A stretch of 64,000 nt of DNA. It comes from Anaeramoeba flamelloides (taxonomy: Eukaryota; Metamonada; Anaeramoebidae). Location of the stretch: the NCBI GenBank assembly GCA_027625915.1, contig JANTQA010000032.1:3348001-3412000 (forward strand). The letters run 5' to 3'. Below, in pieces: positions 50,237 to 62,580 of the stretch. Position 1 is the stretch's first letter. Every line of letters begins with the position of its first letter. The notes below the pieces were generated by a model that was not told the DNA's origin, searched no databases, and saw only the letters and a program-made list of their open reading frames with translations. Position numbers and translations under genes: made by a program.

Positions 50237-53200
50237 ATGATAAAGTCAATGAATAATTTTACTTTTTATAATCCTACGAAAATCATATTTGGACGAAACA
50301 CAATTACGTCCTCGCTTAAGCAGAACGTCCCTAAAAATTCAAGGATTTTATTAACTTATGGAAAAGGATCGATTTTTAAAAATGGAGTTTATAACCAGGC
50401 AATTAAAGGTCTGGAGGGCAATGGCCACAAAATTTTTGAGTATGGAGGGATTACACCAAACCCAAGATACAAGCATGGGATGGAAGCTGTTGAATTAATC
50501 AAAAAAAATGACATAAATTTTTTGCTTGCATTGGGCGGAGGATCTGTATTGGATTTAACCAAATTTATGTCTGTTGCTTCGTGTTGGACCAAAGGAGGCG
50601 ATCCATGGATCATGTATCAAAAAAGAACAATTCCAAAATACAGCCCAACAGGTGCACTACCAATTGCAGACGTTATGACGATTCCCGCCGCCGGATCGGA
50701 AGCCAATTGCGGATCTGTTGTCACCCGCGAATACCCCACGCAAAACAGAAAAATCGGGCTAGCGCACCCATTGATGTTCCCAAAGTTTTCGGTTTTAGAT
50801 CCCGAAATAACCTTTACGCTTCCTTGGAGGCAAACCCGTAACGGTATTGTAGATTCCTTTGTGCACATTATTGAGCAATATGTAAACTCTTTGAGCAATA
50901 ACCCAATAATTGATGGGTTTTCCGAAACCTTATTGAAAACTTTGATCGATTCGTCATACGTTCTTTTAAAGAAACCAAAAGACTATGGTGCACGTGCAAA
51001 TATTTTTTGGGCTTCTTCTTGTGCGTTAAATGGTATAATCAGAACAGGTATTTATGAAACAGATTTCGTTATGCATCATGTAATTTTTTTGTTTTCTTTT
51101 TTGTTCTCTTTTTGGTGTTGAGACTTTTCTTTCTTTATGGTTTTCTCTTGTCCTACATTTAAATTTTTCCAATTTCATTATTGTGTTCAAATTTGCTGCA
51201 ATTTTCCAATCAAAGACACGAATATTTTTTATTTCAACTTCACAAAATATTTTGCTGCTTATTTGTTGAAAAAACCCAATATCTTGAAAAATTTAAAGAA
51301 TAAACCATCAATATTCAGATTCCAAAGTTGCAAAATATCTTTCTTAAATTTGTCTGCGAAATGTAGATTAATAGATAAAAAATTCCATTTTTTTTGAAAA
51401 ATTAAATAATCAACCAATAGATTTTTTTGACAAATTATTTCTGAAATCTTGGAAATAAACTCTGTTTCAGTCAAAGGGGCCCAACGTTTTTTTCAAATAT
51501 CAATTATTTTATATAATTGACCTTGGAAGAACAAATAAGAAAAAAACAGAATAATACACACCAAATAATTGTTGATATATGTCTGAAAGAAAACTAATTA
51601 ATCAATAAATTTTCTTTAAAAATTGAAAAACTAAAATTCTTAGGGATCCATTGAGAAAAACAACAATGTTTGTTTTGAACTTCTACTGGTATTTGAATAA
51701 TAAATATGAAACATTTTTCAATTCATTTTCCATACTTTTCTTTTAGAAATCAAGTCCCCAAACAAAGTAGGTTGGTATTTGTGGTCTCTATTTGAAAAAG
51801 GAAAAGAAAATGAAGTGAAAATTTTTCACATTTATTATTCAAATATCAAGATCAAAGATCAAATAGAATTGCAATATAAATCAATATGATTTCTCAACAA
51901 TCTTTACATGGTTTCAATAACCTTAGAATAACACATTTTTACCAAGTGACTATTGATCTTGCAATAAAAAAAATTTTTGCAACTGAATGAAGTTTAAAAA
52001 AAAAAAATCGAAAAAAAAAATCGAAAATGTGAAAAAATGATTTCAATTTTGAAAATTTCCAAAATAAAATTTTTCTTCTAATATCTATGCAAATCCTTTA
52101 AACACATGTATTTTACTCATTATAACTGTGCCCCTTTGACTGAAAAATAGTTTATATTGATGTTACATTTAGCTTTATAAAAAGGAAACAAAAATAATTA
52201 ATCTTTGGATTTTTTATGTTAATAATTATTGAGCAAATCCTAGAAATTAAAAAAAATTAAAAAAAATAATTACTCTTGGAAGTTATAAATATTGGCTTAT
52301 TAAATACTGGGATTACTATTATTTTGAGTTTCACTCTTTTAGATTTGGAAAAAGTAATATAAAAAAAAAATTTCCAAAATGACTTTTTTTAATTGTCATC
52401 CCTAATAAAAAACCAATAATTTATTGTTCAATAATTTTTATAATAGTTTTTTTTTAGAGTCCTTTGAACTATCGAGAACTAGTCTCATTTCCACTCAATT
52501 GCAACATACTTTAATTATAGCTGAACCTAGGGTGAATTTAATTCCTACAGATCATCTTACAGGATGTTTATCGGTTTTTTTCCTCTCTTTTATTTTAAAT
52601 CAGAAGAAGGATTTTCGACCTTAAATCCAATCACCAATATTTTTAACAATCCATAAATCAACACGTCTCAAATATAATATATTGTATTTTAAAATATCTA
52701 AATTTAAGGTATTTCCAAAAAAGTGGGGAATTTTTTTTTTACATTTCATAAAAAATCATCTTTGTTAGTGGAGGTATTCGTTAATTGACAATACCAAATT
52801 AACTTTAATATTAATACCGATTGAATCAATGACTAGGGTATTTATTTCAAAATATTTAACTTGAAATATTTCCAAAAACTGAAAAAAAAAATAGCACTTT
52901 TTCTGGTGGAAAAAACGATGTGGGACCAATTTCAATAAAAAAAACTGGAAATATGGAAAGGGTAAATTTGATTTTTCGTACAAATAAAATGTATTTATAG
53001 GTTTTTAATTCTATTGGAAAATTCTTTGGGGTTAAACAAGTTATTATAACAATTTTTTCAATTAAAAAGAAAATAATAAACACCAATTTTCACCCCTAAA
53101 AAATATCAGATAAAATCGAGAACAGAAAATTTAATATATTTTATTTATGTAATATAATACTAAGAAACAAATTGAATTATTATCAAGAATCAATAAATGG

Positions 53201-54380
53201 TAGTTAAAGATTTTGTATATTTAAATACTTTTTTGTGGATTGAGTTTAATAGAGATATTTGAAAATAAATTTGTCCCACTTTCTTGGAAATAGCTTATGT
53301 AAAGTTGGTGTTTTCATAAAAAAGGTACCTAAATTCAACAAATATTAGGAATTAGGTATTATCAGCAATATTCGAATTTTAATGCCAAATTGATAAATTA
53401 GTGGTTAAATTATCTTTTTATGAGAATGTAGATTATCGTTAATTTTTTTTTTTTTTGATGATATTCTAAAATATTTCTGATAATATTAAAAATTCGCGAT
53501 AATGGACACATTAACGATAATCCAAAAAAAAGTTGTAAAAAAATAGATTAAAAATTTTAGTTTTAATTTTTAATTCATTTTTTGAAAAACTGACTCAAAA
53601 ATTCCATAAACATTAAAAATATGAAAAAAAATTTGTAATAATCGCTTCATTATTTAGATTTTATTTGAACAGATAAAGAATTAAATTACCTTATAAATTT
53701 TTGAGTTTGCAAAGAAAGAATTTACAGAAATAATTTTCAAATTTGTAAAAATTATTTTAATTTGCGAAAAAAATTAGAAATTAGCGATAATCGGCCAAAC
53801 TCCCGAGAATCTCATTTTTTTACTTAAAACAATTATTTTCATGAATTTCCCTATTTAATTGATAATAAAGATAAAAAATATATATATTTTTTGACAAAAA
53901 AAAAAAAATCTTCAAATTTCAAATAACTCTTTGTTTAATACAACTTTTAACGGATAAAATTTTTAATAATAAATGTTAAATTTTATTGAATTTATTTAGT
54001 TAGGACATGAAATAACGGCTTTGACTGAGGCTGATCACGGCTTGACATTAGCAGTACTCTTACCAGCAGTCTGGAAAAACCAATTTGAAATAAAAAAGGA
54101 AAAACTTGCAAGATATGCTGAAAATGTCTGGGGGATAAAATATGGATCAATTGAAGAGAAAGCAAAAAAGGCAATTGATTTTACAGTAAATTGGCTCCAT
54201 GATATCAAAATGCCAACTAATTTGTCAGCTTGTGGAAAGGTGGATCCAAAATTATTCCCAAAAATGGCTGATCAAGCAATCAAATATTGGGCACCCGTTA
54301 AGGGTAGTAAAGGATTGGGACAGTTTGGCAACCTTGGTGTTAAAGAATGTGTTGAAATATATAAAACGTGTGAGAAATAA
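50237..54380 (+). CDS. Iron-containing alcohol dehydrogenase, YqhD/butanol dehydrogenase type
   Basis: Exons 50237-51079 and 54000-54380 give 407 aa. It begins MIKSMNNFTFYNPTKIIFGR; the second Met at codon 5 is an equally good start. Seen: NAD(P) binding LALGGGSVLDLTKFM, substrate region IPAAGSEANCGSVVTRE, metal ligands in GIVDSFVHIIEQY (Asp and His), and MHHLGHEITALTEADHG (two further His). The intron falls exactly between MHH and LGHE in phase 0. Length and motifs match NADP-dependent YqhD/BdhA enzymes, which reduce aldehydes to alcohols. In anaerobic or microaerophilic protists such enzymes serve fermentation or aldehyde detoxification (inference). There is no targeting peptide, so it is probably cytosolic. 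Close similarity to bacterial enzymes suggests ancient lateral transfer, but it now carries a native intron. Confidence 0.92.
51455..52157 (-). mobile_element. MITE family B, copy 2
   Basis: Reverse-complement match to 41235-41939 over the full length, about 90% by eye. Ends carry CAGTCAAAGGGGCCC. Sits in the ADH intron. Confidence 0.75.
52707..53295 (-). mobile_element. MITE family A, copy 3
   Basis: 589 bp, TA at 52705-52706 and 53296-53297. Ends AGGTATTTCCAAAAAAG (left) and the complement of AGCTATTTCCAAGAAAG (right). Opposite orientation to copies 1 and 2. Confidence 0.78.
53420..53815. mobile_element. Palindromic element with GATTATCG arms
   Basis: The left part has ATGAGAATGTAGATTATCG. 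The right part, in reverse complement, has ATGAGATTCTCGGGAG followed by CCGATTATCGCTAAT. CGATAAT words are scattered between. No ORF. Confidence 0.45.
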
Positions 54381-56512
54381 TTTGGAATCAATAAATTCAA
54401 TTTAAAAAAAATATTCTAATCATTTCATTGAAACTTATTGCTACCGTATTTTCATTTTGATTCTTAGGTTAATTAAATTTGAATCAATGCATTTCGATTC
54501 TTTAAATCTTAAAATTTATTATGTTTAAGAATTACTTTTTATTTATTTATTTTATATGAATTTAAGTAGATATCAGAATATTTATGATCATTTCATAAGA
54601 AAAAAATAAAAATAAAAAAAGCTAACTACTATTTTTAATAATTCAATACCGGATCACACTTCTACTTTTGTAAATTAACCTTTTAAAATTACTAATTTTT
54701 TTAATCAAAGTAAATTTTAATTTTAAGGCATTAGAAGTGCCAGAGCACCCACCGAAATTGAAATATGAGACCGTTAATCCAAGATTATATTGGTGTTCTG
54801 AAGGGAGTATCTATAGGTTACTATTTTTGAAAGCTTTAATTGTAAGATCATTATTCAAAAAAATATTTTTTTTAAAGGTGGAACTTAATGGTGAAAATTA
54901 ATTTTCTTGAAATGGCTTTAAAAAATTTTCTGTAATTTTTATGAGTGCCTGAAAACAATCAAAAATTAACCAACATGTGAAGCGTGATGTATCTCCAAAA
55001 ATCAACAATCAAAAAAAGAGGGCATTTTTAGAAAAAAGAACCAAAGAGCCACATTCAATTCCCAATTAGAATGGTTGTGGATTATCATTATGAAAACAAC
55101 GCTTTTGGTTTTGAAGTGTCACTCTTTGGCGATTTTCGAGATCTCAAAGATTTTTTTTTTCTATTTTTTTATTTCTCAAATGAGTTATTATTTTTATTCT
55201 AAAGTATGTCACAAAATACTTCATTTGTCAAATATAGAGAGTTACAATCTAACCACAAATTAGATTAAATCGAATTAAATTAAATCTTGAGAAATTCAAG
55301 AAAGTAATTTGTTTTAAATTAAAGAAATTTAACCATTTGGAAATAGAAAAAAAGAAGGGAAAGAAATTTTTTTTCATATTATTTGAATTTTCTCAATGAA
55401 TAGCTTTTAAATCAATTTTTTTTGATTAAATTTTTTGCCAATGAGAATCCGTCAAAATATTATATTTGTTATTTGAATTTTATCAATCAAAAGAAGGGCA
55501 ATTTCCCAATACCCTTTTTACGTTTTAAGTCACTCCTTGGGTATGGGGCAAATCCAAGGTAAATGGCGAGACACTCAAGTGACAAAGGTTATTGTAATAT
55601 TTAAAACAAAAAAACCATTAATTACCTGATTTCTGAAAAGAAAAATAAACCAAAGTTAATCAGAGTTCAATCCTCAAATTTTTACTTTTTTTGGACATTT
55701 TTTTTTATGTTTAGTTTTTTTTTGTCTATTAAATTGGAATTCAAATTCATATAAATGTTCTGGTTTCTCGTTAAAATTAATGTAAAGGTCAACTAAAAAA
55801 AAAAAAAAAAAATGATTCCAAAAAGAGATAATTTTATCATTATGGGATATAATGTTATTAGATTATGGGGTGTGTTGCTTATGTCCATTTTTCCAAGAGT
55901 ATGTTCATTGTAAAATTGGTCACTTTCTTGTGAAAATTGTCAATTATTTTTTGACTGAACAACAATCAATTATGTAAAGAAATATTTGTGATTGTTGGTT
56001 TTATTTATTCAAAAATTCTACTTGAATTAAGTATTGTTAAAATTATATCACTCAATATAGAATTTGTGAAGAAATAATTTGACTCCTTAATGTTTATTAT
56101 AATTTGTATATTTTTGTGTCCTTTTATAAAAAAAATAATTATAATAGTTTTTCTCTATAAAGATTTAATTTCAAATAGCAATTCGTTTTCCAGGTGTACC
56201 ACTTTTGGGTTTGTGGTATGTCTAAAAAATTCTCAATATAAAAGCTTGGATAAAATTGATTAATTGTCGAACAAAAAGTTATTTTAAATACTTTCTTTTT
56301 TTATATTTACTATAGTAAATTATAGCCTCTATTTCAATCGGGTTTGTTATAAAAAAGAATTATAAAAAAAAAAAAAGATTGGGTTTATGTAGGTTTATGA
56401 CAGATGAAATGTTAAAATTCTACATTTCGAATCTAAAAATAAATAAGAACCAAAATGGATCTGAAGAAATTCTCTCATTATGCCATTAATTAATTGATAA
56501 GCAATTTATTCT
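54381..56512. other. Intergenic region between the ADH and the A34.5-like gene
   Basis: 2.1 kb. Contains an exon-like stretch (54728-54816, listed separately) and a diverged repeat at 54760-55500 related to 59740-60130 (shared TTGAGTTATTATT-type words). A GC-richer patch at 55490-55600 has CACTCCTTGGG and CACTCAAGTGAC arms. No complete gene supported. Confidence 0.55.
54728..54816 (+). other. Exon-like coding fragment, unrecognised
   Basis: Between an AG and a GT lies an 89-base stretch of markedly higher GC that reads ALEVPEHPPKLKYETVNPR and then LYWCSEGSIY. This is far richer in P, E, W and C than random AT-rich DNA. No partner exon was found nearby. It could be a captured exon, a transposon protein remnant, or part of an unannotated gene. 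Confidence 0.25.
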
Positions 56513-57415
56513 TTATTTGTCTGAATTTTTTCTTGATCTTTTCTTTTTTCTTTTTCTTTTTTTTTCTGATTTTGTTTTGTTGAATTTGGGTCCTTTTTCT
56601 GTTTCTGATTGTTTTCTTTTTCTTTCGTTTTGGTTGTTGTTAGTTTCTAAAATTGAACGTGGAGTTGATTGGTTATCTCTTTTTTTTTTCTTTTTTGATT
56701 TCTTTTTTTTTTTCTTTGATTTCTTTTTTTTTTTGTCAAGATCTTCTGTTCCTGATTGCTGGTTTGTGGGTGGTGGCAATTTAATCACTCTTTTAACTTC
56801 AAATTGTTTTTCAAACCCTTCAACGAGCCTAAATTCTTTTTTTTCAAGATCTGGTAACATTAACACAATTTGTTCAAGTTCCTCTTTTGATAATTGAGAG
56901 GTGTTAATGATTTTGAAATGGTTGTCTTCTTCTTTGTTCTCGTTTCCTTTTTCTTTTTTTTCATCTTGTTCTTCGCCGATTAGGAAATTTGTATTTGGTT
57001 GTGTCTGTTCTTTGGTTTTGTCTTTCATTCCGATTTGTGTTTCTTTGCCACTTAGATCAATGACTTTTTGATCAAGAGAATAAACATCAAACTAGTTGAG
57101 AGGAAGTGTGGTATATTACGAGTTTTGAGAAAAGTAAAGAATAAACAAAAAAAAAAAAGTAAAAATTCGTAATCACCAAATAAAAAAAAAAATTTTTTAA
57201 AAGTAATGAAAAAGATCTTGATTTTTTACAGATTTTGGTAATCTAAATAACCACAATTCAGAATTTAGTTTGGTTGCAGTTGAAAAATCTAAAGTTGGAA
57301 TATTTAGGTTTTTGTTTTGTAGTGTTTCAAAGTCAAGAGGCTCGTACCCCTTTAAGTTACTTGGTTGTGGAATTTTCTTTTCATTTTCATTTTCATTTTC
57401 CATTTGGATTGACAT
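56513..57415 (-). CDS. RNA polymerase I subunit A34.5/POLR1G-like protein
   Basis: Exons 57415-57230 and 57091-56513 give 254 aa with a 138-bp intron in phase 0 (RLPKS|FDVYSLDQ). Residues ~18-150 hold the likely A34.5 core: a YEPLDF segment, then STATKLNSELWLFRLPKS and FDVYSLDQKVIDLSG. ELWL.(R/K).P followed by a short helix and a beta segment is the A34.5 (yeast Rpa34, human POLR1G/PAF49) signature as I recall it. Later strands HFKIINT and KEFRLVEGFEKQFEVKR could complete the dimerisation fold. Residues ~185-254 are a Lys/Ser tail with long K runs, also usual in this subunit, which pairs with A49 and aids nucleolar rDNA transcription. The core is short and diverged, so another Lys-rich nuclear protein is possible. 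Confidence 0.6.
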
Positions 57416-57839
57416 ATTTACAAATTCAGTCTATTGTTTTGTAATTGAGGTACTATTGGTATTTTTTTGATATTTGTTAAAGTGTAAAAGAAAAAAAAAT
57501 GATCTTTTGTAAAAAAATTAAATTTAAGGTTGATTTGTAATTAATGCAAGTTTCCAAGTAAAATAGGTTGAGTGCGGTTCAGAAGAGTTTATTGTTATCG
57601 TTTTAGCATTACTGTAATCAATTGTAAAAAAAGTTCTTTTCTCAAACTTTGAAAAAAAGAGTTTTTGATTGAAATGTTACAAATATATGAGATTGTTACT
57701 TTCTCACAATCTATAATTTTTAATTGAATATTGTTATTGGTTTGTGGAAAAGTTCTTTTTTTCACCCATAAGTTGATTGTTTTTTTTGTAAATAAAACCT
57801 ATCTAATAATAAACTTTATTTCTGTCTTATGTTGCTTAT

Positions 57840-58345
57840 AAAAAATTTCAACTATCAATTAGTTTTTCTTCTTAATATTTTAAACAATTAACAAGAAATA
57901 AGTAGAATAATATATATACTAGAGAATGGTTGATATCTGTACTGAAAGTTAATCTAATCAATCTATTTATTTTCTTAAAAATTGAAAAACTAAAATTCTC
58001 ATTCAAATTGAGAAAAACAACAAAGTTCTCTTGTGTGATTTAATTGAAGATCAACCAAAATTCTAACAGAATTTAATCTGATTTGTTCGTAATGATTTCC
58101 ATCTTTGCAAAAAAAATAGATTAAAAATATTTTAATTAGTCACTCTTGGGATTACAAGAAAAAAAAAAAAAAATAAAAATGATTTAGGTATCAAAATGTA
58201 TTTGAAAAAAAAAAAAAGCAAAATCAATAAAAGGAAATGTATTGTGAAATTTTCAAAATTAATTTTTCTACTAAAATCCATTTAAATTCCTAAAAAAAGT
58301 GTAATTAATCCATTAAAACTTGGTCCCTTTGACAGGAAAATATTT
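57840..58345 (-). mobile_element. MITE family B, diverged copy
   Basis: Aligns with 51540-52150: GAAAATTGAAAAACTAAAATTCT-like block, GAGAAAAACAACAA, TCAATTAGTCACT-type block, and the end CCCTTTGACAG. Shortened in the middle. Confidence 0.6.
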
Positions 58346-58529
58346 ACTTTTTTAATGAATTTTAATAAATCTATTATAGTATTTTTTTTCTTACAGATCT
58401 TTATTTTAAAAAAATTATTTTATTTTCTTGAAAAATAGAAAAAAAAAACATTTTTAAAATAATTAATTTCTTCTTTTTTGAAAGAATTCATAAATAATAA
58501 CAATAAGATTTAAATTTTGTATTTTGATA

Positions 58530-58723
58530 TAGTCAGTTCCTCTTTTAAGACATAAACTTTCCAATAAATTTAAGACACAAAAAAATCCCAAATTTAAGCA
58601 CATAATTTACAATTTTTTTTTTACGATTTATTTTACTAGAATCCGAATTTTGTGCCTTAATTTGAGATTTTTATTTTGCCTTAAATATCGTTGCAGTTTG
58701 TTCCTTAAAAGTGGAACGGGCGG
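58530..58723. mobile_element. Palindromic TA-flanked MITE, copy 2
   Basis: 194 bp. Ends TAGTCAGTTCCTCTTTTAAG and ...CTTAAAAGTGGAACGGGCGG between TA dinucleotides. Diverged from 35235-35431. Confidence 0.7.
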
Positions 58724-58881
58724 TAAAAATAAACTTTCGAAATTTAAAATAAAAACACCAAATTAAAAACCAATTTAGAAAAGGATGTTGAAATCACAAA
58801 TATTATGAATAAACAAGAAAATACATATCAAAAACAATCTCAATATCATCTAAAGATATTTTATTCAGATAAATATAAAAG

Positions 58882-59180
58882 CTATTTCCAAAAATGCAGG
58901 GAATATATATTATAGAAAATCGTTATTAAAATCAATAATAATATTAAAATATATATTATAAAATTATTAATTACCACTTTTTAGTTATAAAATTTTAAAT
59001 TAATTGATTTATTTGTAAGATATTATATTAATATCATATCAAAATATTTTTTATATCTATTTGAGATGATATTTTTCAAGTATGAAAAATATTTGGTTAA
59101 TTTTGTTCTTTTTGATCAATAAATATTCTTTTCAGTTGAATTGTTTAATTCCTTAATATTTCCAAGAGAATCTAAAAAAT
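58882..59180 (+). mobile_element. MITE family A, partial copy 4
   Basis: The left end AGCTATTTCCAAAAATGC matches family A, and TTTTTCAAGTATG/GGTTAATTTTGTTCTTTTTG blocks follow in the same order. The right terminal repeat was not found. Confidence 0.5.
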
Positions 59181-61169
59181 TAAATAATATTTTATTGTGA
59201 AAAACTCATTTTTATTCTTCTTATATTGAGAATTATTTATTGAAATTAGTTATAAAACTGTTTTTTTTTCAAAATAATATTTAATTTTTTCAATATTTTT
59301 TTGAATATTTGTATATTGAATTTTGAAATAAAACCTGGTCAAATAAATCATCCAATATTATATTATTAATATTATTTTATCTTATCAATTTTCCAAAATA
59401 TCAAATTAAAGAGAAAATATTAACTAAATTTATATAAAAAACATTTTTATTTAGGGTGAGGTACGGTATATCAAATTAAATTTTTATTTTTTTTAGGATA
59501 ATGAACAATTCTTTGATTTGATGAATTAATTTACTTTTTTAATAAAAATAAATCACTTCCAAATATTTTGAAATTATATAATAATTAAAGTTTTTGTCAG
59601 AAAGTTGAACAAAATATTTTGATACCAATAAAAAAAATTGGTTGATATTTATGTTTACCTATTTAACAACAAATTCAAAATATAATTTAATATTTCTGAA
59701 AAAATCAACAAGTAAAAAAAATAAACACTTAGAAAGAATTGTCTCAGGTTAAAACTATATTTCCAATTAAAATAGTTTCTAAAGGTTATTTAAATCCAAA
59801 AAGTTAGTTCTGGTTTTTAAGAGTTGCTTTTTTTGTACGTTATGAGACACCAAAGTTCATTAATCTTTTTTATATATATATATTTCATTTGAGTTATTAT
59901 TATCATGAGAATTCGACAAAACCATTACTTTTTTGAATATAGAAGGTTATAAAATAAGAATAAATGATATTTTATTTAATTAAATTTATTTTGTACTTAA
60001 AGAAAAGAATTTGTTTCAAATTGTAGAAATTTCGCACTTTGGAAAAAAAAAAAATTAGAAAAAAAAATTTTATTTTTTTTTTAATTTCAATTTTTGAATC
60101 TAATCCTTTGAATTTATTTACGTAAATTCGAATTTTTATTTTATCCTTACTGCTTTTGAATTCTTTTTATAGTAATTATATTTTTTTTTGGTGATTAAAA
60201 AAAAATTTGTTGATGTCTTTAAATTTTTGATCTTTAAAAATATTTTTTTTTTTTTTTTTTGTTTGAATTCTTGTAATTATTAGAAATGTAATTACATTAT
60301 GTAATTTTTCGTCAGAAAGACCCTTCTTAGGTATAGAAAAAATCCACTATCTACAACTAGAGTCTTAAAGGATTATTTTTTATTAAAGATATTTCAACAA
60401 TCAGAGTCTTTTTTTAATAAATGAAAAATACATTAGTGAACAATAGTTCAAGTATCTCTAAAAATTTTATTGGAAAAATTACAACAAAATTTGAGATTAT
60501 AAATTTAAAAATAATCTTTTATAATGGTAAATAACTTATAAAATATTGAAAATAATCTTAAATTTCAATAAAAATAAGTAGAAGGAATAATTTTTTTTGA
60601 ATTCAAAGTTTATAAATATCTTTCTTAAATTTGTGGATAAATTTAGACTAATACTTAAAACTTTCCTTTGATAAAATCATCAAATAATCAACCAAAGATT
60701 TTTCTTTTCAAATTATTTTCAGATATTGAATATATATATATTGATAATAGAACTTGTTTTGTTACAAGCGAAATAACAATAGCCATTCTTTTGGTTTTTA
60801 TATTGAGTGTTTTTTAGGGAATTCTTGAAATTAAAAAAAATAGGAACCTGATGTCTTTTGGGGACTTAAAATATTTATTTTTAGGATACGGTACTACTAT
60901 TAATTTTCTTTCAAAATTTGGAATGGAAATGTTTTTAAAATTCAAAAAATCTTAAAAAAATATTATTAATAATAGTAATTCTTTTCGAAAAAATCCAATA
61001 TTGGAAATGTTCAATAATATTTATAAAAGATTTTTCAGAGTTTAAAAAACAATTGAACCATATTATATTAGTATTATGTGTACACAATTACAAGATTATT
61101 TAATTATAGCCAAATATATTGGGACACAAATCCCTTAACAATTGATTAATTTTCTTCATTCAAAAACAA

Positions 61170-62580
61170 AACAATAGATAATCTTGACAATTAAAACAAA
61201 CATTTCTCTTAAGGGATTAGTACTCTATGAAAACAAGGAAAAATTAAAAAATATGTTATTGGTGATATTTTCTACTTTAAAAATTGTCTATATGCCAAGT
61301 GTCTAATAATTCTGATCAACTAAGTAAGCCAAAAAAGAAAATAATTTTTGAGTGATCAAATTTTTTTTTTCCTTTTTTTCTGAAAAATAAAACTATTAAA
61401 TTCATTTTATTTCTCACATTATAAAAAATATTTAACCTTTTTATTACCATTTCCGTCATTATTATACAATAACATTTCTTTGTTGACAGGAATATTAATA
61501 TATAGATTTTGTTTTTCTTTTTCGAGATAATTCTTTGTATTAACTAAAAAAATTGATTTATTCAAATGTTTGAAAAAATAATTTTATTATTCTAAGAAGA
61601 TTAGTTATAATCATATTAATTTTTAATAGGCCATTTAAAAATACTATATCAGAAATTGTGTATTTGTTCAAAGATAAAATTCAATTTTTCAAAATAAAAT
61701 TTTCTTGAAGATAATTGGAATTTTAGTAATTTTATATCTCACAATTCAAAATAATTTTTTTTCTATTCCAAAAATGATTTAAATTGTTATAAGGATTCTT
61801 GTGAATAAGACCAAACAATTTATTAAAAAATTTTTTCCAAATAGAAAATTAATATTTCTTTTTAGGAAAACCAGAAAACAACTTTTTCAAAACATTAAAG
61901 AAAAAAAAAAAAAGCTTAATAGATCTCAATTTCATTGATTAACCTTTGTTAAACTTATATCAAATTTTGATTGATTTATCAAATCACCGATACTTCAATT
62001 AGTTATATTGGCTGAGATTTTAATTGAAAGATTAATTATTCAAAATATAATAACAAAATAAAAAATATCCTTTCAAAATTAATACTGTTGATTGTAAAAT
62101 AAAAAGATCAAATTTTCATTCAGATTACCAAAAAAAAAAACACTTTGACAAGAATTATCTCTAAACCATCAAAATTTCCAATTCTAAAAATGAAAATTAA
62201 GAATAAAAACTGATTTATAGAAGTTAAAAATTGAAATGTTTCTTGATTGATAAAATCTTTTTCTAGAAAAGTTAAATGACGATTTTGTTCCATTTATTTT
62301 GCAACAAATAGTACTTTCCAAAACAAAACTAAAAATAGGTTATACCATTTTCAAGAATTAACTTAATTATTAATAAAAATAATATTGGTTACTGTTTTTT
62401 GCGTTTTAGATTGGAAAAGTGTGAATTTTGGTTTTCAAAAAAGAGATCCAAATTAATAAATTGTTTAGATGAGGTCAAGTAATCCCTTTCATAAATCAAA
62501 ACACAAATTACAAAAAAAAATTGTCAAAGATCTTGACTAGATATCATTTTATATTTAAAAAATACTACTCCCTTAAGAGA
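61170..62580 (+). repeat. Long dispersed repeat, copy 2, with nested MITE
   Basis: Collinear with 20380-21500. At 62085-62311 it is interrupted by a TA-flanked 227-bp element that is absent at the equivalent point of copy 1. Confidence 0.65.
62085..62311. mobile_element. MITE family C, copy 2 (nested)
   Basis: Left end CTGTTGATTGTAAAAT, right end the complement of CTATTTGTTGCAAAAT, TA at 62083-62084 and 62312-62313. The empty site in copy 1 of the long repeat reads AATACTTT with a single TA. Confidence 0.78.

Larger units (their letters stand above)
51080..53999 (+). other. Giant 2.9-kb intron of the iron ADH gene
   Basis: Donor CATCAT|GTAATT, acceptor TTTATTTAG. It contains MITE family B copy 2 (51455-52157), a repeat shared with 47520-47960 (52170-52620), MITE family A copy 3 (52707-53295) and a palindromic element with GATTATCG arms (53420-53815). 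No exon inside. Confidence 0.88.

Noticed and set aside
50389-50898. Minus- and plus-frame ORFs inside the ADH exon
   Set aside because: Overlap the well-supported iron ADH coding sequence in other frames.
52424-52624. 66-codon frame in the ADH intron
   Set aside because: Part of a dispersed repeat also seen at 47820-48050, where the frame is not kept.
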